Source: Mesorhizobium huakuii (GTDB lineage: Bacteria > Pseudomonadota > Alphaproteobacteria > Rhizobiales > Rhizobiaceae). Taken from it: a stretch of 64,000 nucleotides of DNA. Location of the stretch: positions 5,452,001-5,516,000 of the forward strand of contig NZ_CP050296.1 in the NCBI RefSeq assembly GCF_014189455.1, given 5' to 3'. Under the pieces are notes generated by a model. It was not told where the DNA came from. It worked only from the letters and a program-made list of their open reading frames with translations, and ran no database searches. Below are positions 27,194 to 37,053 of this stretch, piece after piece. Each line of letters starts with the position of its first letter. Positions within the stretch are counted from its first letter, which is position 1. The position numbers and the translations under genes were made by a program.

Positions 27194-27322
27194 GGTTTTA
27201 AATCCTGCGAGAGTTGACGGGCGTTTGCCGGCTTGTGCGGCGCTGGTAGCGCATCTTGGCGCGAACCGCCAGCCCCCGCTGCAAACTGACATGGGGTGCG
27301 CCAGCACGCCTTCAATCCGCTC

Positions 27323-28369
27323 ATGACCGCCGCTTCGCCCTGGTGGACGCCTGACGTTCACGCCGACCGCCGCCCGCGCCTGATGCTGCGCAACAGCCTC
27401 ACCGCTGCGCTGCGCGACTGGTTTGCCCGCAATGATTTCATCGAGGTGGAAACGGCGGCGCTGCAGGTCTCGCCCGGCAATGAGGCGCATCTGGCGGCCT
27501 TCGCCACCGAGGCGGTCGGGCCGGACGGCGCGCGCGCGCCGCTTTATCTCCACACCTCGCCGGAATTCGCCTGCAAGAAGCTGCTCGCCGCCGGCGAAGT
27601 CAGGATTTTCAGCCTCGGTCCGGTCTATCGCAACCGCGAGCGCGGCCCTTTGCACCATCCCGAATTCACCATGCTCGAATGGTACCGGGTGGGCGAGACC
27701 TATGAGAGCCTGATGCGCGATTGCGCCGATCTGCTGGCGCTGGCCGCGACGAGGGCTGGGGCGACACGCTTTTCCTTCCGGGGCCGCGACTGCGATCCGC
27801 TCAGTGAGCCGGAGCGGCTGACGGTGGCGGACGCCTTTACCCGTCATGCCGGCATCGACCTCCTGGCCACCGTCGCCGCCGATGGCGGCACCAACCGGGA
27901 TGCGCTCTACGCCGCCTTGACCAAAGCCGGCCTGCGTACCGCGCCCGACGACAGCTGGGCCGACCTGTTCAGCCGCGTCATGGTGGAAAAGATCGAGCCC
28001 AATCTGGGCATCGGCCGCGCGACCATCCTGTGCGAATATCCGGTCGCCGAGGCGGCACTTGCCCGGCCAAGCCCGAGGGATTCTCGTGTCGCCGAGCGCT
28101 TCGAGCTCTATTGTTGCGGCGTTGAGCTCGCCAACGGCTTTGGCGAACTGACCGATGCCGAGGAGCAACGCCGGCGCTTCGTCCTCGAGATGGACGAGAA
28201 AGAGCGCATCTATGACGAGCGCTATCCGCTGGACGAGGATTTCCTCGCTGCCCTTGCCATCATGCCGCAGGCCAGCGGAATCGCGCTCGGCTTCGACCGC
28301 TTGGCGATGCTGGCGACCGGAGCGCAAAGGATCGAGGATGTCATCTGGACGCCTGTGGCCGCGTCCTGA
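27323..28369 (+). CDS. epmA: EF-P lysine lysyltransferase
   Basis: A 348-residue paralogue of the lysyl-tRNA synthetase catalytic domain without the anticodon-binding domain (GenX/YjeA/PoxA group). Class II motifs: motif 2 in [17 protein letters not shown] near residue 105, and motif 3 in [15 protein letters not shown] near the C-terminus. It attaches beta-lysine to the EF-P lysine. It lies next to efp in divergent orientation, consistent with that job. The aminomutase EpmB, which makes beta-lysine, is not in the window. Confidence 0.93.
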   Translation: MTAASPWWTPDVHADRRPRLMLRNSLTAALRDWFARNDFIEVETAALQVSPGNEAHLAAFATEAVGPDGARAPLYLHTSPEFACKKLLAAGEVRIFSLGPVYRNRERGPLHHPEFTMLEWYRVGETYESLMRDCADLLALAATRAGATRFSFRGRDCDPLSEPERLTVADAFTRHAGIDLLATVAADGGTNRDALYAALTKAGLRTAPDDSWADLFSRVMVEKIEPNLGIGRATILCEYPVAEAALARPSPRDSRVAERFELYCCGVELANGFGELTDAEEQRRRFVLEMDEKERIYDERYPLDEDFLAALAIMPQASGIALGFDRLAMLATGAQRIEDVIWTPVAAS

Positions 28370-28524
28370 GACAACCAAAACGCTCGCGCCGCCCTTCTTT
28401 TGCCCGTCTTGGGCCACAGGCAATCACTCCATTGTTTCCGGCCTTCGCCATTGCACAAGCCGGACCGGGACAATAGATGGGTGGGCGCGGCCGCAAGCTG
28501 GCCGCGGCAAGCAGGATCACAGGC

Positions 28525-29868
28525 ATGGCCGACACATCAGACGCTAAGAAACTGACCGACCGCGTCGCGGCACTGGTCGAGGCCGCCAAAAAGGCCGGCG
28601 CCGATGCCGCCGACGCGGTGGCCGTGCGCGGCCGTTCGACCGGCGTGTCGGTGCGGCTCGGCAAGGTCGAGGCCACCGAATCGTCCGAGGCGGAGGACGT
28701 CTCTTTGCGCGTCTTCGTCGGCCAGCGCGTGGCGAGTGTCTCGGCCACCGCAGCGTCCGACCCGCGCGCACTGGCCGAGCGCGCCGTTGCCATGGCGAAA
28801 GTCTCGCCTGAGGATCCCTATCAGGGTCTGGCCGATCCGGCGCTGCTGGCCAGGCAAACGCGCGATCTCGATCTGTTCGACGCCACCGAAGTGACGGCCG
28901 ACCAGTTGAAGGAAGCGGCCCTTGCGGCGGAAGCGGCAGGGCTTGCCGTCAAGGGCGTGACCAATTCGGCCGGCGCCAGCGCCGGCGCCGGACTGGGCGG
29001 GATGGTGCTGGCCACCTCGCACGGTTTCCTTGGCCACTATGTCGGCTCGCGGTTCTCGCGTTCGGCCAGTGTCATCGCCGGCGAGGGCACCAGCATGGAG
29101 CGCGACTATGAATTCTCCTCGCGCCAGCACTTTGCCGATCTCGATGCGCCTGATGATATCGGCCGCAAGGCCGGCGAACGCGCCGTGCGTCGCCTCGGCG
29201 CGCGCAAGGCGGCGACCGGGCCGATCGACGTGGTGTTCGACCCGCGCGTGGCGCGCGGCATCGCCGGCCATATTGCCGGCGCCATCAATGGCGCCTCCGT
29301 CGCGCGCAAAACCTCGTTCCTGCGCGACATGATGGGCAAGCAGGTGGCCGCAGCCGCGATTACGGTCACCGACGAGCCGCTCAGGCCGCGTGGCCAGGCC
29401 TCGCGCCCGTTCGACGGCGAGGGCGTCGAGGGCGAAAAACTGTTGATGGTCGAAAAGGGCGTGCTCAACCACTGGTTCCTGTCGACGTCGGCGGCGCGCG
29501 AACTGGGATTGATCACCAACGGGCGCGGATCGCGCAGCGGCTCTTCCGTCTCGCCGTCCTCCACCAATCTCGCGATCGAACCGGGCGAACGCTCGCCGCA
29601 GGATTTGATCAAGTCGCTCAAGACCGGGTTCTACGTCACGGAAGTGTTCGGCCAGGGCGTAGACATGATCACCGGTGAATACAGCCGCGGCGCCTCCGGC
29701 TTTTGGATCGAGAATGGCGAACTGGCCTATCCGGTCGCCGAAGTCACCATCGCCTCGAACCTGAAGACGATGTTTCTCAATATGGTGCCGGCAAGCGACC
29801 TCGACCGCAATTTCGGCACCGCCGCGCCGACGCTTCTGATCGAAGGCATGACCCTTGCCGGAGCCTGA
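28525..29868 (+). CDS. pmbA: TldD/PmbA family protein (PmbA/TldE-like)
   Basis: A 447-residue protein of the TldD/TldE peptidase family. It matches the PmbA/TldE branch: ERDYEFSSRQHFADLD near residue 210, GKQVAAAAITVTDEP near 285, and the C-terminal YPVAEVTIASNLKTMFLNM. The zinc HExxxH motif of TldD is absent, as expected for the non-catalytic partner. TldD/E heterodimers process peptides, including microcin B17 precursor and CcdA antitoxin in E. coli. ATG at 28525 chosen over 28477 as the family starts there. The end overlaps the next gene. Confidence 0.9.
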   Translation: MADTSDAKKLTDRVAALVEAAKKAGADAADAVAVRGRSTGVSVRLGKVEATESSEAEDVSLRVFVGQRVASVSATAASDPRALAERAVAMAKVSPEDPYQGLADPALLARQTRDLDLFDATEVTADQLKEAALAAEAAGLAVKGVTNSAGASAGAGLGGMVLATSHGFLGHYVGSRFSRSASVIAGEGTSMERDYEFSSRQHFADLDAPDDIGRKAGERAVRRLGARKAATGPIDVVFDPRVARGIAGHIAGAINGASVARKTSFLRDMMGKQVAAAAITVTDEPLRPRGQASRPFDGEGVEGEKLLMVEKGVLNHWFLSTSAARELGLITNGRGSRSGSSVSPSSTNLAIEPGERSPQDLIKSLKTGFYVTEVFGQGVDMITGEYSRGASGFWIENGELAYPVAEVTIASNLKTMFLNMVPASDLDRNFGTAAPTLLIEGMTLAGA

Positions 29869-30670
29869 GCTGACCGCCGCCGGTGCCCCTTCCGGCGCCA
29901 TTGGGGATCTGCCGCTGCTGCGCGACGCCGCCCGCGAGGCGGGTGTCATCGCCATGCAGTACTTCGGCAACAGCCCGCAGGTCTGGATGAAGGGCGGCAC
30001 CTCGCCGGTCAGCGAGGCCGATCATGCGGCCGACGCCTATCTGCGCCGCACGCTGCTGGCGGCGCGGCCCGACTATGGCTGGCTTTCGGAAGAGACGGTC
30101 GACGACCCGGCGCGGCTTTCGGCGCGCCGAACCTTCGTCGTCGATCCGATCGACGGCACGCGCGGCTTTCTCGAGGGACAGCGCACCTGGTGTGTCAGCG
30201 TTGCCGTCGTCGAACAGGGCCGCACACTCGCCGGCGTGCTCGAATGCCCGGCAATGGACGAGACCTACTGGGCGCTGCCCGGCCAGGGCGCCTTCCGCAA
30301 CGACAAGCGCATCGCGGTGCGCACGCTTGGCGACAAGGCCGAGATTTCCGGGTTGAAGCAGCTGATCGACCTGGTGCCGGCCGGCTGGCAGAAGCGGCTG
30401 ACACGAGCGCCCTACAGCCCCTCGCTCGCCTACCGCCTGGCGATGATCGCCAACGGCACGCTCGATGCTACCTTCGTCAAGCCGAACGCGCATGACTGGG
30501 ACATTGCCGCCGCCGATCTCATCCTGCGCGAGGCCGGCGGCCAGTTGCTCGACCCGCATGGCCGCGCGCCGCTCTATGCCGGCGAGGTCACCCGCCACGG
30601 CGCGCTCGCCGCCGGCAGCGGCGAATTGCTGGCCGTGCTCGTCGATGTCATTGCCGGGCTGGATGCGTGA
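29855..30670 (+). CDS. inositol monophosphatase family protein, 3'(2'),5'-bisphosphate nucleotidase-like
   Basis: A 271-residue lithium-sensitive phosphatase-family protein. Metal-binding motifs: SEET near residue 78, DPIDGTRGF at about residues 97-105, and HDWDIAAADLI near residue 215. The layout is close to CysQ, which hydrolyses 3'-phosphoadenosine 5'-phosphate, but the family also includes inositol phosphatases, so the substrate is not certain. The start is a TTG at 29855 overlapping the end of pmbA by 14 bases; no better start is near. Confidence 0.8.
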   Translation: MPEPELTAAGAPSGAIGDLPLLRDAAREAGVIAMQYFGNSPQVWMKGGTSPVSEADHAADAYLRRTLLAARPDYGWLSEETVDDPARLSARRTFVVDPIDGTRGFLEGQRTWCVSVAVVEQGRTLAGVLECPAMDETYWALPGQGAFRNDKRIAVRTLGDKAEISGLKQLIDLVPAGWQKRLTRAPYSPSLAYRLAMIANGTLDATFVKPNAHDWDIAAADLILREAGGQLLDPHGRAPLYAGEVTRHGALAAGSGELLAVLVDVIAGLDA

Positions 30671-30746
30671 AAGCACATTCGCAGGTTCCAAAGTCGGCGG
30701 CTTTGGTCTAGACCTGTCACAAACTCACAATATGTGAAGGACCGAC

Positions 30747-30992
30747 ATGACCGCGGAAGACGGTAAGAAACAGCTTTTGCATCTGGTGTTTGGCGGCGAA
30801 CTGAAGAAACTTGGGGGTACCGAGTTCCGCGATCTCGATGGGCTCGACATTGTCGGCATCTATCCAGACTATCAATCCGCGCACACGGCGTGGAAGGCCA
30901 AGGCGCAAGCCAGCGTGGACAATGCCCATATGCGTTATTTCGTTGTTCATCTGCACCGTCTGCTGGATCCCGACAACAAGGCTGTCGGTTGA
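30747..30992 (+). CDS. DUF4170 family protein
   Basis: An 81-residue soluble protein with the pattern VFGGELK near the N-terminus and YPDYQSAHTAWKAKAQASVD, followed by YFVVHLHRLLDP. This small family is confined mostly to Rhizobiales and is usually found beside lipid A/core genes, as here. Function unknown. It ends five bases before the acyltransferase gene. Confidence 0.85.
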   Translation: MTAEDGKKQLLHLVFGGELKKLGGTEFRDLDGLDIVGIYPDYQSAHTAWKAKAQASVDNAHMRYFVVHLHRLLDPDNKAVG

Positions 30993-30997
30993 CTTCG

Positions 30998-31789
30998 ATG
31001 GAGCATGACCTGGCGAAAGGGCCAGCCAGCGAGGCCGCGCCCACGGGCAGGGGCGGCAGCCGCGCGACCAAGGCGTTCTGGCGCAAGGTGCGCGAACCGC
31101 TGGCGCAGTCGCGATTCGTCAAGAACGCCATTGCCAGCCTGCTCGCGCAGTTCGTGCGGCTGGTTCGCCTGACCAGCCCTCTGGTTGCCGGATCGGCGCG
31201 CTTTTCGGGCGGCGCCTATGCCGAATTCGAGCCCGGCATCATCGCCTTGTGGCACGGCCAGCATCTTTTGACGCCGGCCTATTATCCCAAGCGCAAACCG
31301 CTGGTCGCCATGGTGTCGCGCAGCGCTGATGCCGAGCTCAACGCGCTGATGCTGGAGAAATTCGGCATCGAGGCGGTGCGCGGTTCCGGTGGGCGTGACA
31401 ATGCCAGGCATCTCGACAAGGGCGGGGCCAAGGCCCTCATCGCCCTCAAAAAGTCGCTCACCGCAGGCAAGAACGTCGCCATGATCGCAGACATTCCGCA
31501 CGGTACGCCACGCGACGCAGGGCTTGGTATCGTTCTCCTGGCGCGCCTCTCGGGCCGGCCGCTGCTGCCTGTCGCCATTGCCACCAGCCGCCGCAAGGTG
31601 CTGGAAAAGAGCTGGGACAAGACCACCATCAACCTGCCGTTCGGCCGTTCCGCCGTGACCATCGGCGCGCCGATCTTCGTAGCGCCGGATGCCGACGACG
31701 CCGAAATGGAGCGCAAGCGCCAGGAAGTGACCACCGCCCTCAATGCCGCGACGGCCGAGGCCTACCGTCTCGTGGATGGCCGGCGATGA
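30998..31789 (+). CDS. lysophospholipid acyltransferase family protein (DUF374)
   Basis: 263 residues. The acyltransferase-like core has IIALWHGQHLL near residue 85 and the conserved SRSADAELNALMLEKFG and GSGGRDNARHLDKGGA stretches, then DIPHGTPRDAGLGIVLLARL, all typical of DUF374 proteins. These are thought to add an acyl chain, probably in lipid A or phospholipid synthesis. The ATG at 30998 lies just after the DUF4170 stop, and the end overlaps waaA by four bases, so they form an operon. Confidence 0.87.
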   Translation: MEHDLAKGPASEAAPTGRGGSRATKAFWRKVREPLAQSRFVKNAIASLLAQFVRLVRLTSPLVAGSARFSGGAYAEFEPGIIALWHGQHLLTPAYYPKRKPLVAMVSRSADAELNALMLEKFGIEAVRGSGGRDNARHLDKGGAKALIALKKSLTAGKNVAMIADIPHGTPRDAGLGIVLLARLSGRPLLPVAIATSRRKVLEKSWDKTTINLPFGRSAVTIGAPIFVAPDADDAEMERKRQEVTTALNAATAEAYRLVDGRR

Positions 31790-33102
31790 GCGGTCGCTGG
31801 GCGCGCGCCATGCTGACGGCATACCGTTTCGCCGGTGCTGCGGCCTATCCGCTGGTCGGGCCCTATGTCGCCTGGCGCACTTCGCGCGGCAAGGAGGACC
31901 GCAACCGTCGCCGCGAGCGCTACGGCGTCGCCGGCCGCCCGCGCCCCGAAGGGCCTGTCATCTGGATCCATGCCGCGAGCGTCGGCGAGACCATAGCTGT
32001 CGTGCCGCTGGTCGAAAGCATCCTCGACTATGGCGTCAACATCGTGCTGACGACCGGCACGGTGACATCGGCCCAGGTTGCCGACGAGCGGCTCGGCGAC
32101 CGCATCATCCACCAATATGTGCCGCTCGACCTGAAGCCGGCGGTCAGCCGGTTCCTCGACCACTGGCGGCCGGACCTGGCGATCATCGCCGAATCCGAGA
32201 TCTGGCCGATGACCATCCTCGAGCTTGGCGCGCGCCATGTGCCGCAGGTGCTGGTCAATGGCAGGCTGTCCGACCGCTCGTTCACCTCGTGGAAGAAGCG
32301 CGCCAACATCGCCGAGGCATTGTTCGAGAACCTCGCCCATGTCGTTGCCCAGTCCGATGTCGACGGCGAGCGTTTTCGCGCGCTCGGTGCTCGGCCGGTC
32401 ACGGTGTCGGGCAATCTCAAGGTCGACACCAACCCGCCACCTGTCGACGAACGGGTATTGGCCAGTTTGCAGCGGCAGATCGGCGCCCGCCCGACCTGGG
32501 CGGCGATCTCGACCCATGACGGCGAGGAAGTGGTCGCGGCAGAAGTCCACGCAACGCTGCACAAGCGTCACCACGGCCTGCTGACGATCGTCGTTCCGCG
32601 CCATCCCGATCGTGCGGAGGCCCTTGCCGCGCAGATTTCCGGCATGGGGCTGAAGGTTGCGCGGCGCAGCAAGGGCGACCGTATCGGGCCAGACACAGAT
32701 ATCCTGCTCGGCGATACGATCGGCGAGATGGGGCTCTATCTCCGGTTGACCGAGATCGCCTTCGTCGGCCGCTCGCTGACCTCCGAGGGTGGTCAGAATC
32801 CGCTCGAGCCGGCCATGCTCGACACGGCGGTTCTGGCGGGGCGCAATGTGCAGAATTTCCGCGAGGCCTATCAGCGCCTGATCGACAGCGGCGGCGCCAA
32901 GCTGGTGCGCGATCGCGACATGCTGGCCGGCGCCGTCAATTTTCTGCTGACCAACGAAGTCGCTCGTCACGAGATGATGGCGGCGGGGATCGCGACCGTC
33001 GATGAGATGCGCGGCGCGCTGGCGCGCACGCTGAAATCGCTCGAACCCTATATCCAGCCGCTGGTCGTCAAGTCGCGCCTGAAGGGCGCCAACGGGCGCT
33101 AG
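31786..33102 (+). CDS. waaA: 3-deoxy-D-manno-octulosonic acid transferase
   Basis: A 438-residue GT30 glycosyltransferase that adds Kdo residues to lipid IVA at the inner face of the inner membrane. An N-terminal hydrophobic segment anchors it; the acceptor-side glutamate is in HAASVGET near residue 65, followed by ESEIWP near residue 130, and the donor site is in FVGRSLTSEGGQNPLEP near residue 330. Start overlaps the acyltransferase stop. The next gene, lpxK, makes the acceptor. Confidence 0.95.
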   Translation: MSGRWARAMLTAYRFAGAAAYPLVGPYVAWRTSRGKEDRNRRRERYGVAGRPRPEGPVIWIHAASVGETIAVVPLVESILDYGVNIVLTTGTVTSAQVADERLGDRIIHQYVPLDLKPAVSRFLDHWRPDLAIIAESEIWPMTILELGARHVPQVLVNGRLSDRSFTSWKKRANIAEALFENLAHVVAQSDVDGERFRALGARPVTVSGNLKVDTNPPPVDERVLASLQRQIGARPTWAAISTHDGEEVVAAEVHATLHKRHHGLLTIVVPRHPDRAEALAAQISGMGLKVARRSKGDRIGPDTDILLGDTIGEMGLYLRLTEIAFVGRSLTSEGGQNPLEPAMLDTAVLAGRNVQNFREAYQRLIDSGGAKLVRDRDMLAGAVNFLLTNEVARHEMMAAGIATVDEMRGALARTLKSLEPYIQPLVVKSRLKGANGR

Positions 33103-33103
33103 C

Positions 33104-34129
33104 GTGGCCTCCGAAGCACCACCATTCTGGTGGGAAGAGCCGGACTGGAAAGTCCTGGCGCTGTCGCCGCTGTCGGCCGTCTATGCGATGGTCGCCGGCC
33201 GCGGCATGCGGCGGGCCCGGCGCGAGAAGATCGAGGCGCCGGTTCTGTGCATCGGCAATTTCACCGTCGGCGGCACCGGCAAGACGCCGGTTGCCATCGC
33301 GCTTGCGCAACAGGCCAAGCGCATGCAGCTGAAGCCCGGTATCCTGTCGCGTGGCCATGGCGGCTCCTTCGCCGAGCCGCATGTCGTCGATGCCGATCAC
33401 GATGCCGCCAAGCATGTCGGCGACGAGCCGCTGCTTCTGGCCGAACATGCCCCGGTGGCGGTGACGCCGAACCGTGCCGCCGGCGCCCGGCTGCTGCTAG
33501 AAAAACACGGCTGCGATTTCCTGATCATGGATGATGGTTTTCAGAGCGCGCGCATCCACATCGACTATGCGCTGATCGTGGTCGACGCCCGCTACGGGAT
33601 CGGCAATGGCCGTGTCATTCCGGGCGGTCCGCTCAGGGCAAAAATCGTCGACCAGCTGGTCTTCACCAGCGGGTTGCTGAAGATGGGCGAGGGCACCGCC
33701 GCCGACGCCGTGGTGCGCCAGGCAGCGCGCGCCGGCCGGCCGATCTTCGAGGCGCATACGGAGCCAAGCAGCAAAACGGGGCTTGCCGGAAAACGGTTCC
33801 TGGCCTTCGCCGGCATCGGCCATCCCGATAAATTCTTCGACACGGTGCGGACGGCTGGCGGCGAGGTGGTTCTCTCAAAACCCTTTCCGGACCATCATTT
33901 CTATGCCGAGGACGAGCTTGCCGAACTGGCGGCGACGGCACGCGCCGAAGGCCTCGGCCTCATCACCACCGCCAAGGACGCCGCCCGGTTGCGCCATGGC
34001 GCCTCACAGGATTTTCTCGACAAACTCGAGGTGCTGGAAATCGGCACGGTTTTCGAACTTGACCAGGTTCCCGAGCGAATCATCGAAGAAACGCTCGATG
34101 CCTGGCGGCAGCGCAAGTTGAGAGGCTAG
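33104..34129 (+). CDS. lpxK: tetraacyldisaccharide 4'-kinase
   Basis: A 341-residue kinase that phosphorylates the lipid A disaccharide at the 4' position. It has one membrane-near N-terminal helix and the Walker A in CIGNFTVGGTGKTPV at about residues 48-62, then DDGFQSARIHIDYALIVVDA near residue 145 carrying the catalytic aspartate. The start is GTG at 33104, one base after the waaA stop. Its last four bases overlap the convergent DUF2093 gene. Confidence 0.95.
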   Translation: MASEAPPFWWEEPDWKVLALSPLSAVYAMVAGRGMRRARREKIEAPVLCIGNFTVGGTGKTPVAIALAQQAKRMQLKPGILSRGHGGSFAEPHVVDADHDAAKHVGDEPLLLAEHAPVAVTPNRAAGARLLLEKHGCDFLIMDDGFQSARIHIDYALIVVDARYGIGNGRVIPGGPLRAKIVDQLVFTSGLLKMGEGTAADAVVRQAARAGRPIFEAHTEPSSKTGLAGKRFLAFAGIGHPDKFFDTVRTAGGEVVLSKPFPDHHFYAEDELAELAATARAEGLGLITTAKDAARLRHGASQDFLDKLEVLEIGTVFELDQVPERIIEETLDAWRQRKLRG

Positions 34130-34359
34130 CTCCGCTTGCGCAGCTCCGGATGCATCTCGATTTCGCGGCGCAGCGAGGCGGTGGCGTTGGCGTAAGGCTC
34201 CTGCCTGGCGACGCTCCAGTATTTCAACTCGTCCAGGGGGATGTTTTCCCCGGTCACCGCGCAGCGCACGAACGAGCCGGGGCTGGTGACCTGGAAATCG
34301 CCATCGAGATAGCGGATGCGGGCTTCCTTGCCGCCCGGGCCTTCGAAACGGTTCATCAT
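34126..34359 (-). CDS. DUF2093 family protein
   Basis: A 77-residue protein with the pattern RIRYLDGDFQVTSPGSFVRCAVTG and IPLDELKYWSV, the DUF2093 signature. The family is found across Rhizobiales, commonly just after lpxK on the opposite strand, as here. Function unknown. The start may be the ATG at 34359 or the next one at 34356. Confidence 0.85.
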   Translation of the reverse strand: MMNRFEGPGGKEARIRYLDGDFQVTSPGSFVRCAVTGENIPLDELKYWSVARQEPYANATASLRREIEMHPELRKRS

Positions 34360-34482
34360 GCGGTGGTGCCAAGGTTCATGCAGATTTCATCGCCACAAAT
34401 CGCCGGCCAGGTCAAGCATGCGACAAGCCTCGGACAATGCTGAGGCACTACGACAGGTGAGAAAAGCGCTTTTATCGGGGGC

Positions 34483-35073
34483 ATGATGGATATTTCTTCC
34501 GCCCGCCTGGCTTCCTTGCTGAAGGAGGCGATGACGCCGCAACCCGTGCCGTTGGCGAAAGCCGATCCGGTCAGGACGGCGCTGGTCAGGGAACTGGTCC
34601 AGCCGGCCGCGCCCTCTCTGTTCGCTCAACGCACGGCGCCCGCTCTGCTGGCGATGCCCGCGGCGCCGATGGCCGTCAAATCGCAGCAGATTGCTTCGTC
34701 GGGCATCGTCGAGGCCTATCAGGCCCAGCTCGACACGCGGGACGAGGCGGTTCTGGCAACGGTCGTAGCGAGGAAAGCAGCGCCCGAAACCGAAACACAG
34801 CGCGGCGCCGTGCCGCCGCCTTCGGCGACGGCCAACGACAACGCGCCCGCCAGGGCCGCGGGGGTGTCCTTGCTGTCGTTTATCCCGCCGCAGCCTCCGG
34901 TCCCGCAAAACGCCGCCCTGGCAACGCCAGCGGGACGGCATAGGCCCGCCAATCAATCCTACGGTGCGGCGCCGAATCCCGAACGTCTGTTGATGAAGAT
35001 CGGCTTTGTTTCGATAACGTTCGGTTTATTGGGAATCTTGACCGTTGGCTTCGTTCTGCTGTTGCTTCGTTGA
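34483..35073 (+). CDS. hypothetical protein with C-terminal membrane helix
   Basis: A 196-residue protein rich in alanine and proline, of low complexity through residues 20-165, with a single hydrophobic helix at the very C-terminus (IGFVSITFGLLGILTVGFVLLLL). No signal peptide. The layout suggests a tail-anchored inner-membrane protein with a disordered cytoplasmic part. I do not recognise a family. The coding potential is supported by codon use and the well-formed helix. Confidence 0.6.
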   Translation: MMDISSARLASLLKEAMTPQPVPLAKADPVRTALVRELVQPAAPSLFAQRTAPALLAMPAAPMAVKSQQIASSGIVEAYQAQLDTRDEAVLATVVARKAAPETETQRGAVPPPSATANDNAPARAAGVSLLSFIPPQPPVPQNAALATPAGRHRPANQSYGAAPNPERLLMKIGFVSITFGLLGILTVGFVLLLLR

Positions 35074-35111
35074 TCCTCTGAATCGACTGATCTTGGGCGG
35101 GGCCATGAGGC

Positions 35112-36038
35112 CTATCGCTCGGCTTCGATGAATGCCTCGATCTTGTCCGGCGCCAATCCGGCCTGCTGCGCAATGCGGCGGGCGAGGTCGGCGGCGGCTG
35201 CGCGTGGCCGTCCCAGAGGCCGGTCGAGCCAGTATGACACCGGATTGAGCGCGGTACGCTCGTCGACAGCGGTGATGCGGCCCGACTGCAGCTGATGCCC
35301 GGTCAGCGGCGGACGCGCCAATGCGATGCCGAGCCCATAGGCGGCGGCATCCAGCACCAGATTATAGTCCTCGAATCGCCGGTCCTGCGGGCGCGGGCGA
35401 TAGTCCATGCCTTGCGCCGCGAACCAGGCACGCCAGCCGGAGGCGTCGGAATCGTTGATCAGCGGGAATTTGAGCAGCCGGGCCGGGTCGCCACGGCCGA
35501 TTTCGCGTGCCAGTTCCGGTGAGGCGACCGGGAAGACATGCTCCTCGAACAACTGCACCGAGACACGGCCCGGAATGCCGCCGCGGCCGCAGCGGATCGA
35601 CAGGTCGATGCCTTCATCGGCAAGGTCGGCCTGGCGGATGTCGACATCGAGCACGATGCGCAGCTTGGTGGGATTGCTCTCCAGTGCCGCCATGCGCGGC
35701 ATCAACCACAGCCCGCTGACTGAGGGGATCGAGGTCAGCCGCACCACCGCCGTGCCGCGCGGCTCGACCCAGCGGTCGGAATGGCTCGATATCAGCGCGA
35801 AAGCCTCAGACGTGCGCAGATGCAGCCGGTTGCCTTCGATCGTCAGCGAGACGCCGCGCGCGCCGCGATCGAACACTTTCAGCCCGAGCCAGTCCTCGAG
35901 CTTGGCGATCTGCCGGCTGACGGCGCCGTGGGTGATGTTGAGCTTTTCGGCAGCCGCCGAAAAGCTGCCGGTCCGCGCCGCCGCGTCAAAGGCACGCAGG
36001 GTTTCGAGCGGCACCATTGTGTCTGAGCTGTGATCCAT
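35112..36038 (-). CDS. LysR-type transcriptional regulator (GcvA-like)
   Basis: A 308-residue regulator. The N-terminal helix-turn-helix reads FDAAARTGSFSAAAEKLNI...VSRQIAKLE at about residues 15-50, and the effector domain follows, with GIDLSIRCGRGG and AAYGLGIALA as in GcvA-type members. The ATG at 36038 was chosen as the HTH lies about 12 residues in. It is divergent from an EamA transporter gene with 91 bases between starts, so it probably controls that gene. Confidence 0.9.
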   Translation of the reverse strand: MDHSSDTMVPLETLRAFDAAARTGSFSAAAEKLNITHGAVSRQIAKLEDWLGLKVFDRGARGVSLTIEGNRLHLRTSEAFALISSHSDRWVEPRGTAVVRLTSIPSVSGLWLMPRMAALESNPTKLRIVLDVDIRQADLADEGIDLSIRCGRGGIPGRVSVQLFEEHVFPVASPELAREIGRGDPARLLKFPLINDSDASGWRAWFAAQGMDYRPRPQDRRFEDYNLVLDAAAYGLGIALARPPLTGHQLQSGRITAVDERTALNPVSYWLDRPLGRPRAAAADLARRIAQQAGLAPDKIEAFIEAER

Positions 36039-36129
36039 AGTCACAGCTGATCCTCGATTTGGTCGTTTGTCAACAAGCGGGAAAAGGCGTTTTGTGGCTT
36101 TCAGGTTGGAAGAACACGAGGACAGTGAG

Positions 36130-37023
36130 ATGAGCGCGATGACGGGCACGTTGAATCAGACACAGCGGATGGACACCACGGCTGCCATCGCCGTGGCGCT
36201 GACCGTGGTCGGCTGGGCGTCCGCCTTTCCCGCCATTCGTGCCGGCCTCGCCGCCTTCGGTCCCCTGGAACTCGGTGCGCTACGCTTTGCCATCGCCGCG
36301 GTACCGGCGGCGATCTTTCTTGCCGTCAAGCGTCCGGCATTGCCCAGGCTCGACGAATTGTGGCGCCTCGCCTTTGGCGGCGCCATTTTCGTCGCACTCT
36401 ACACCGTCATGCTCAATTTCGGCGAACTGACCGTCTCGGCCGGTGCCGCCGGCTTCATCATCAATGTCAGCCCGATCTTCACTGCCATTATGGCGATGGC
36501 ATTGCTCTGCGAGCGCTTCTCAGGGTGGGCCTGGTTTGGCACGGCCATTTCTTTCGCCGGCATCGGCATCATCGCTGTGGCCGACGGCAATGGCCTGCAC
36601 TTCAATGCCGGCGCGCTGCTGGTGCTTGGCTCCGCGCTGTGTTCGGCTGTCAACACGATCGTCCAGAAGCCGCTCTTTGCCCGCCATCATCCACTGACCA
36701 TCTCAGCCTCGAATATGATCCTTGGCGCACTTTGCCTGTCACCCTTTCTGCCAAGCGGCTTTGCACAGGCTGCCGTTGCCAACACAGCCGGCCTCGGCGC
36801 CGTGATCTTTCTCGGCATCGTACCGAGCCTGATCGCCTATGCCGCTTGGGCGACGGCGCTGTCGCGCCTGCCGGCGGCGCGCGCCTCGAACTTCCTCTAT
36901 CTGGTCTCGCCGATGTCGGCCCTGATCGGCTTCTTCTGGCTGGGCGAAGTGCCAACGCTGCTTGGCATCCTCGGCGGCGCGCTGGCGCTCGGTGGTGTCA
37001 TCGTGGTGAATTTGAAGCGGTGA
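36130..37023 (+). CDS. EamA/DMT family transporter
   Basis: A 297-residue inner-membrane protein with ten predicted helices in two EamA repeats; the first begins at VALTVVGWASAFPAIRAGL and the second at GALLVLGSALCSAVNTIV. Such carriers export amino acids or other metabolites. The ATG at 36130 follows GAGGACAGTGAG. A strong terminator follows at 37054. Likely controlled by the divergent LysR-type regulator. Confidence 0.9.
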   Translation: MSAMTGTLNQTQRMDTTAAIAVALTVVGWASAFPAIRAGLAAFGPLELGALRFAIAAVPAAIFLAVKRPALPRLDELWRLAFGGAIFVALYTVMLNFGELTVSAGAAGFIINVSPIFTAIMAMALLCERFSGWAWFGTAISFAGIGIIAVADGNGLHFNAGALLVLGSALCSAVNTIVQKPLFARHHPLTISASNMILGALCLSPFLPSGFAQAAVANTAGLGAVIFLGIVPSLIAYAAWATALSRLPAARASNFLYLVSPMSALIGFFWLGEVPTLLGILGGALALGGVIVVNLKR

Positions 37024-37053
37024 AGCAGAGGGTTGGAGTCATTCCTTGACTCG

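Noticed and set aside
26624..28423. One 599-residue minus-strand protein joining efp with an upstream domain
   Set aside because: The part beyond 27193 is the antisense of epmA and shows no family pattern; EF-P starts at the GTG at 27193.
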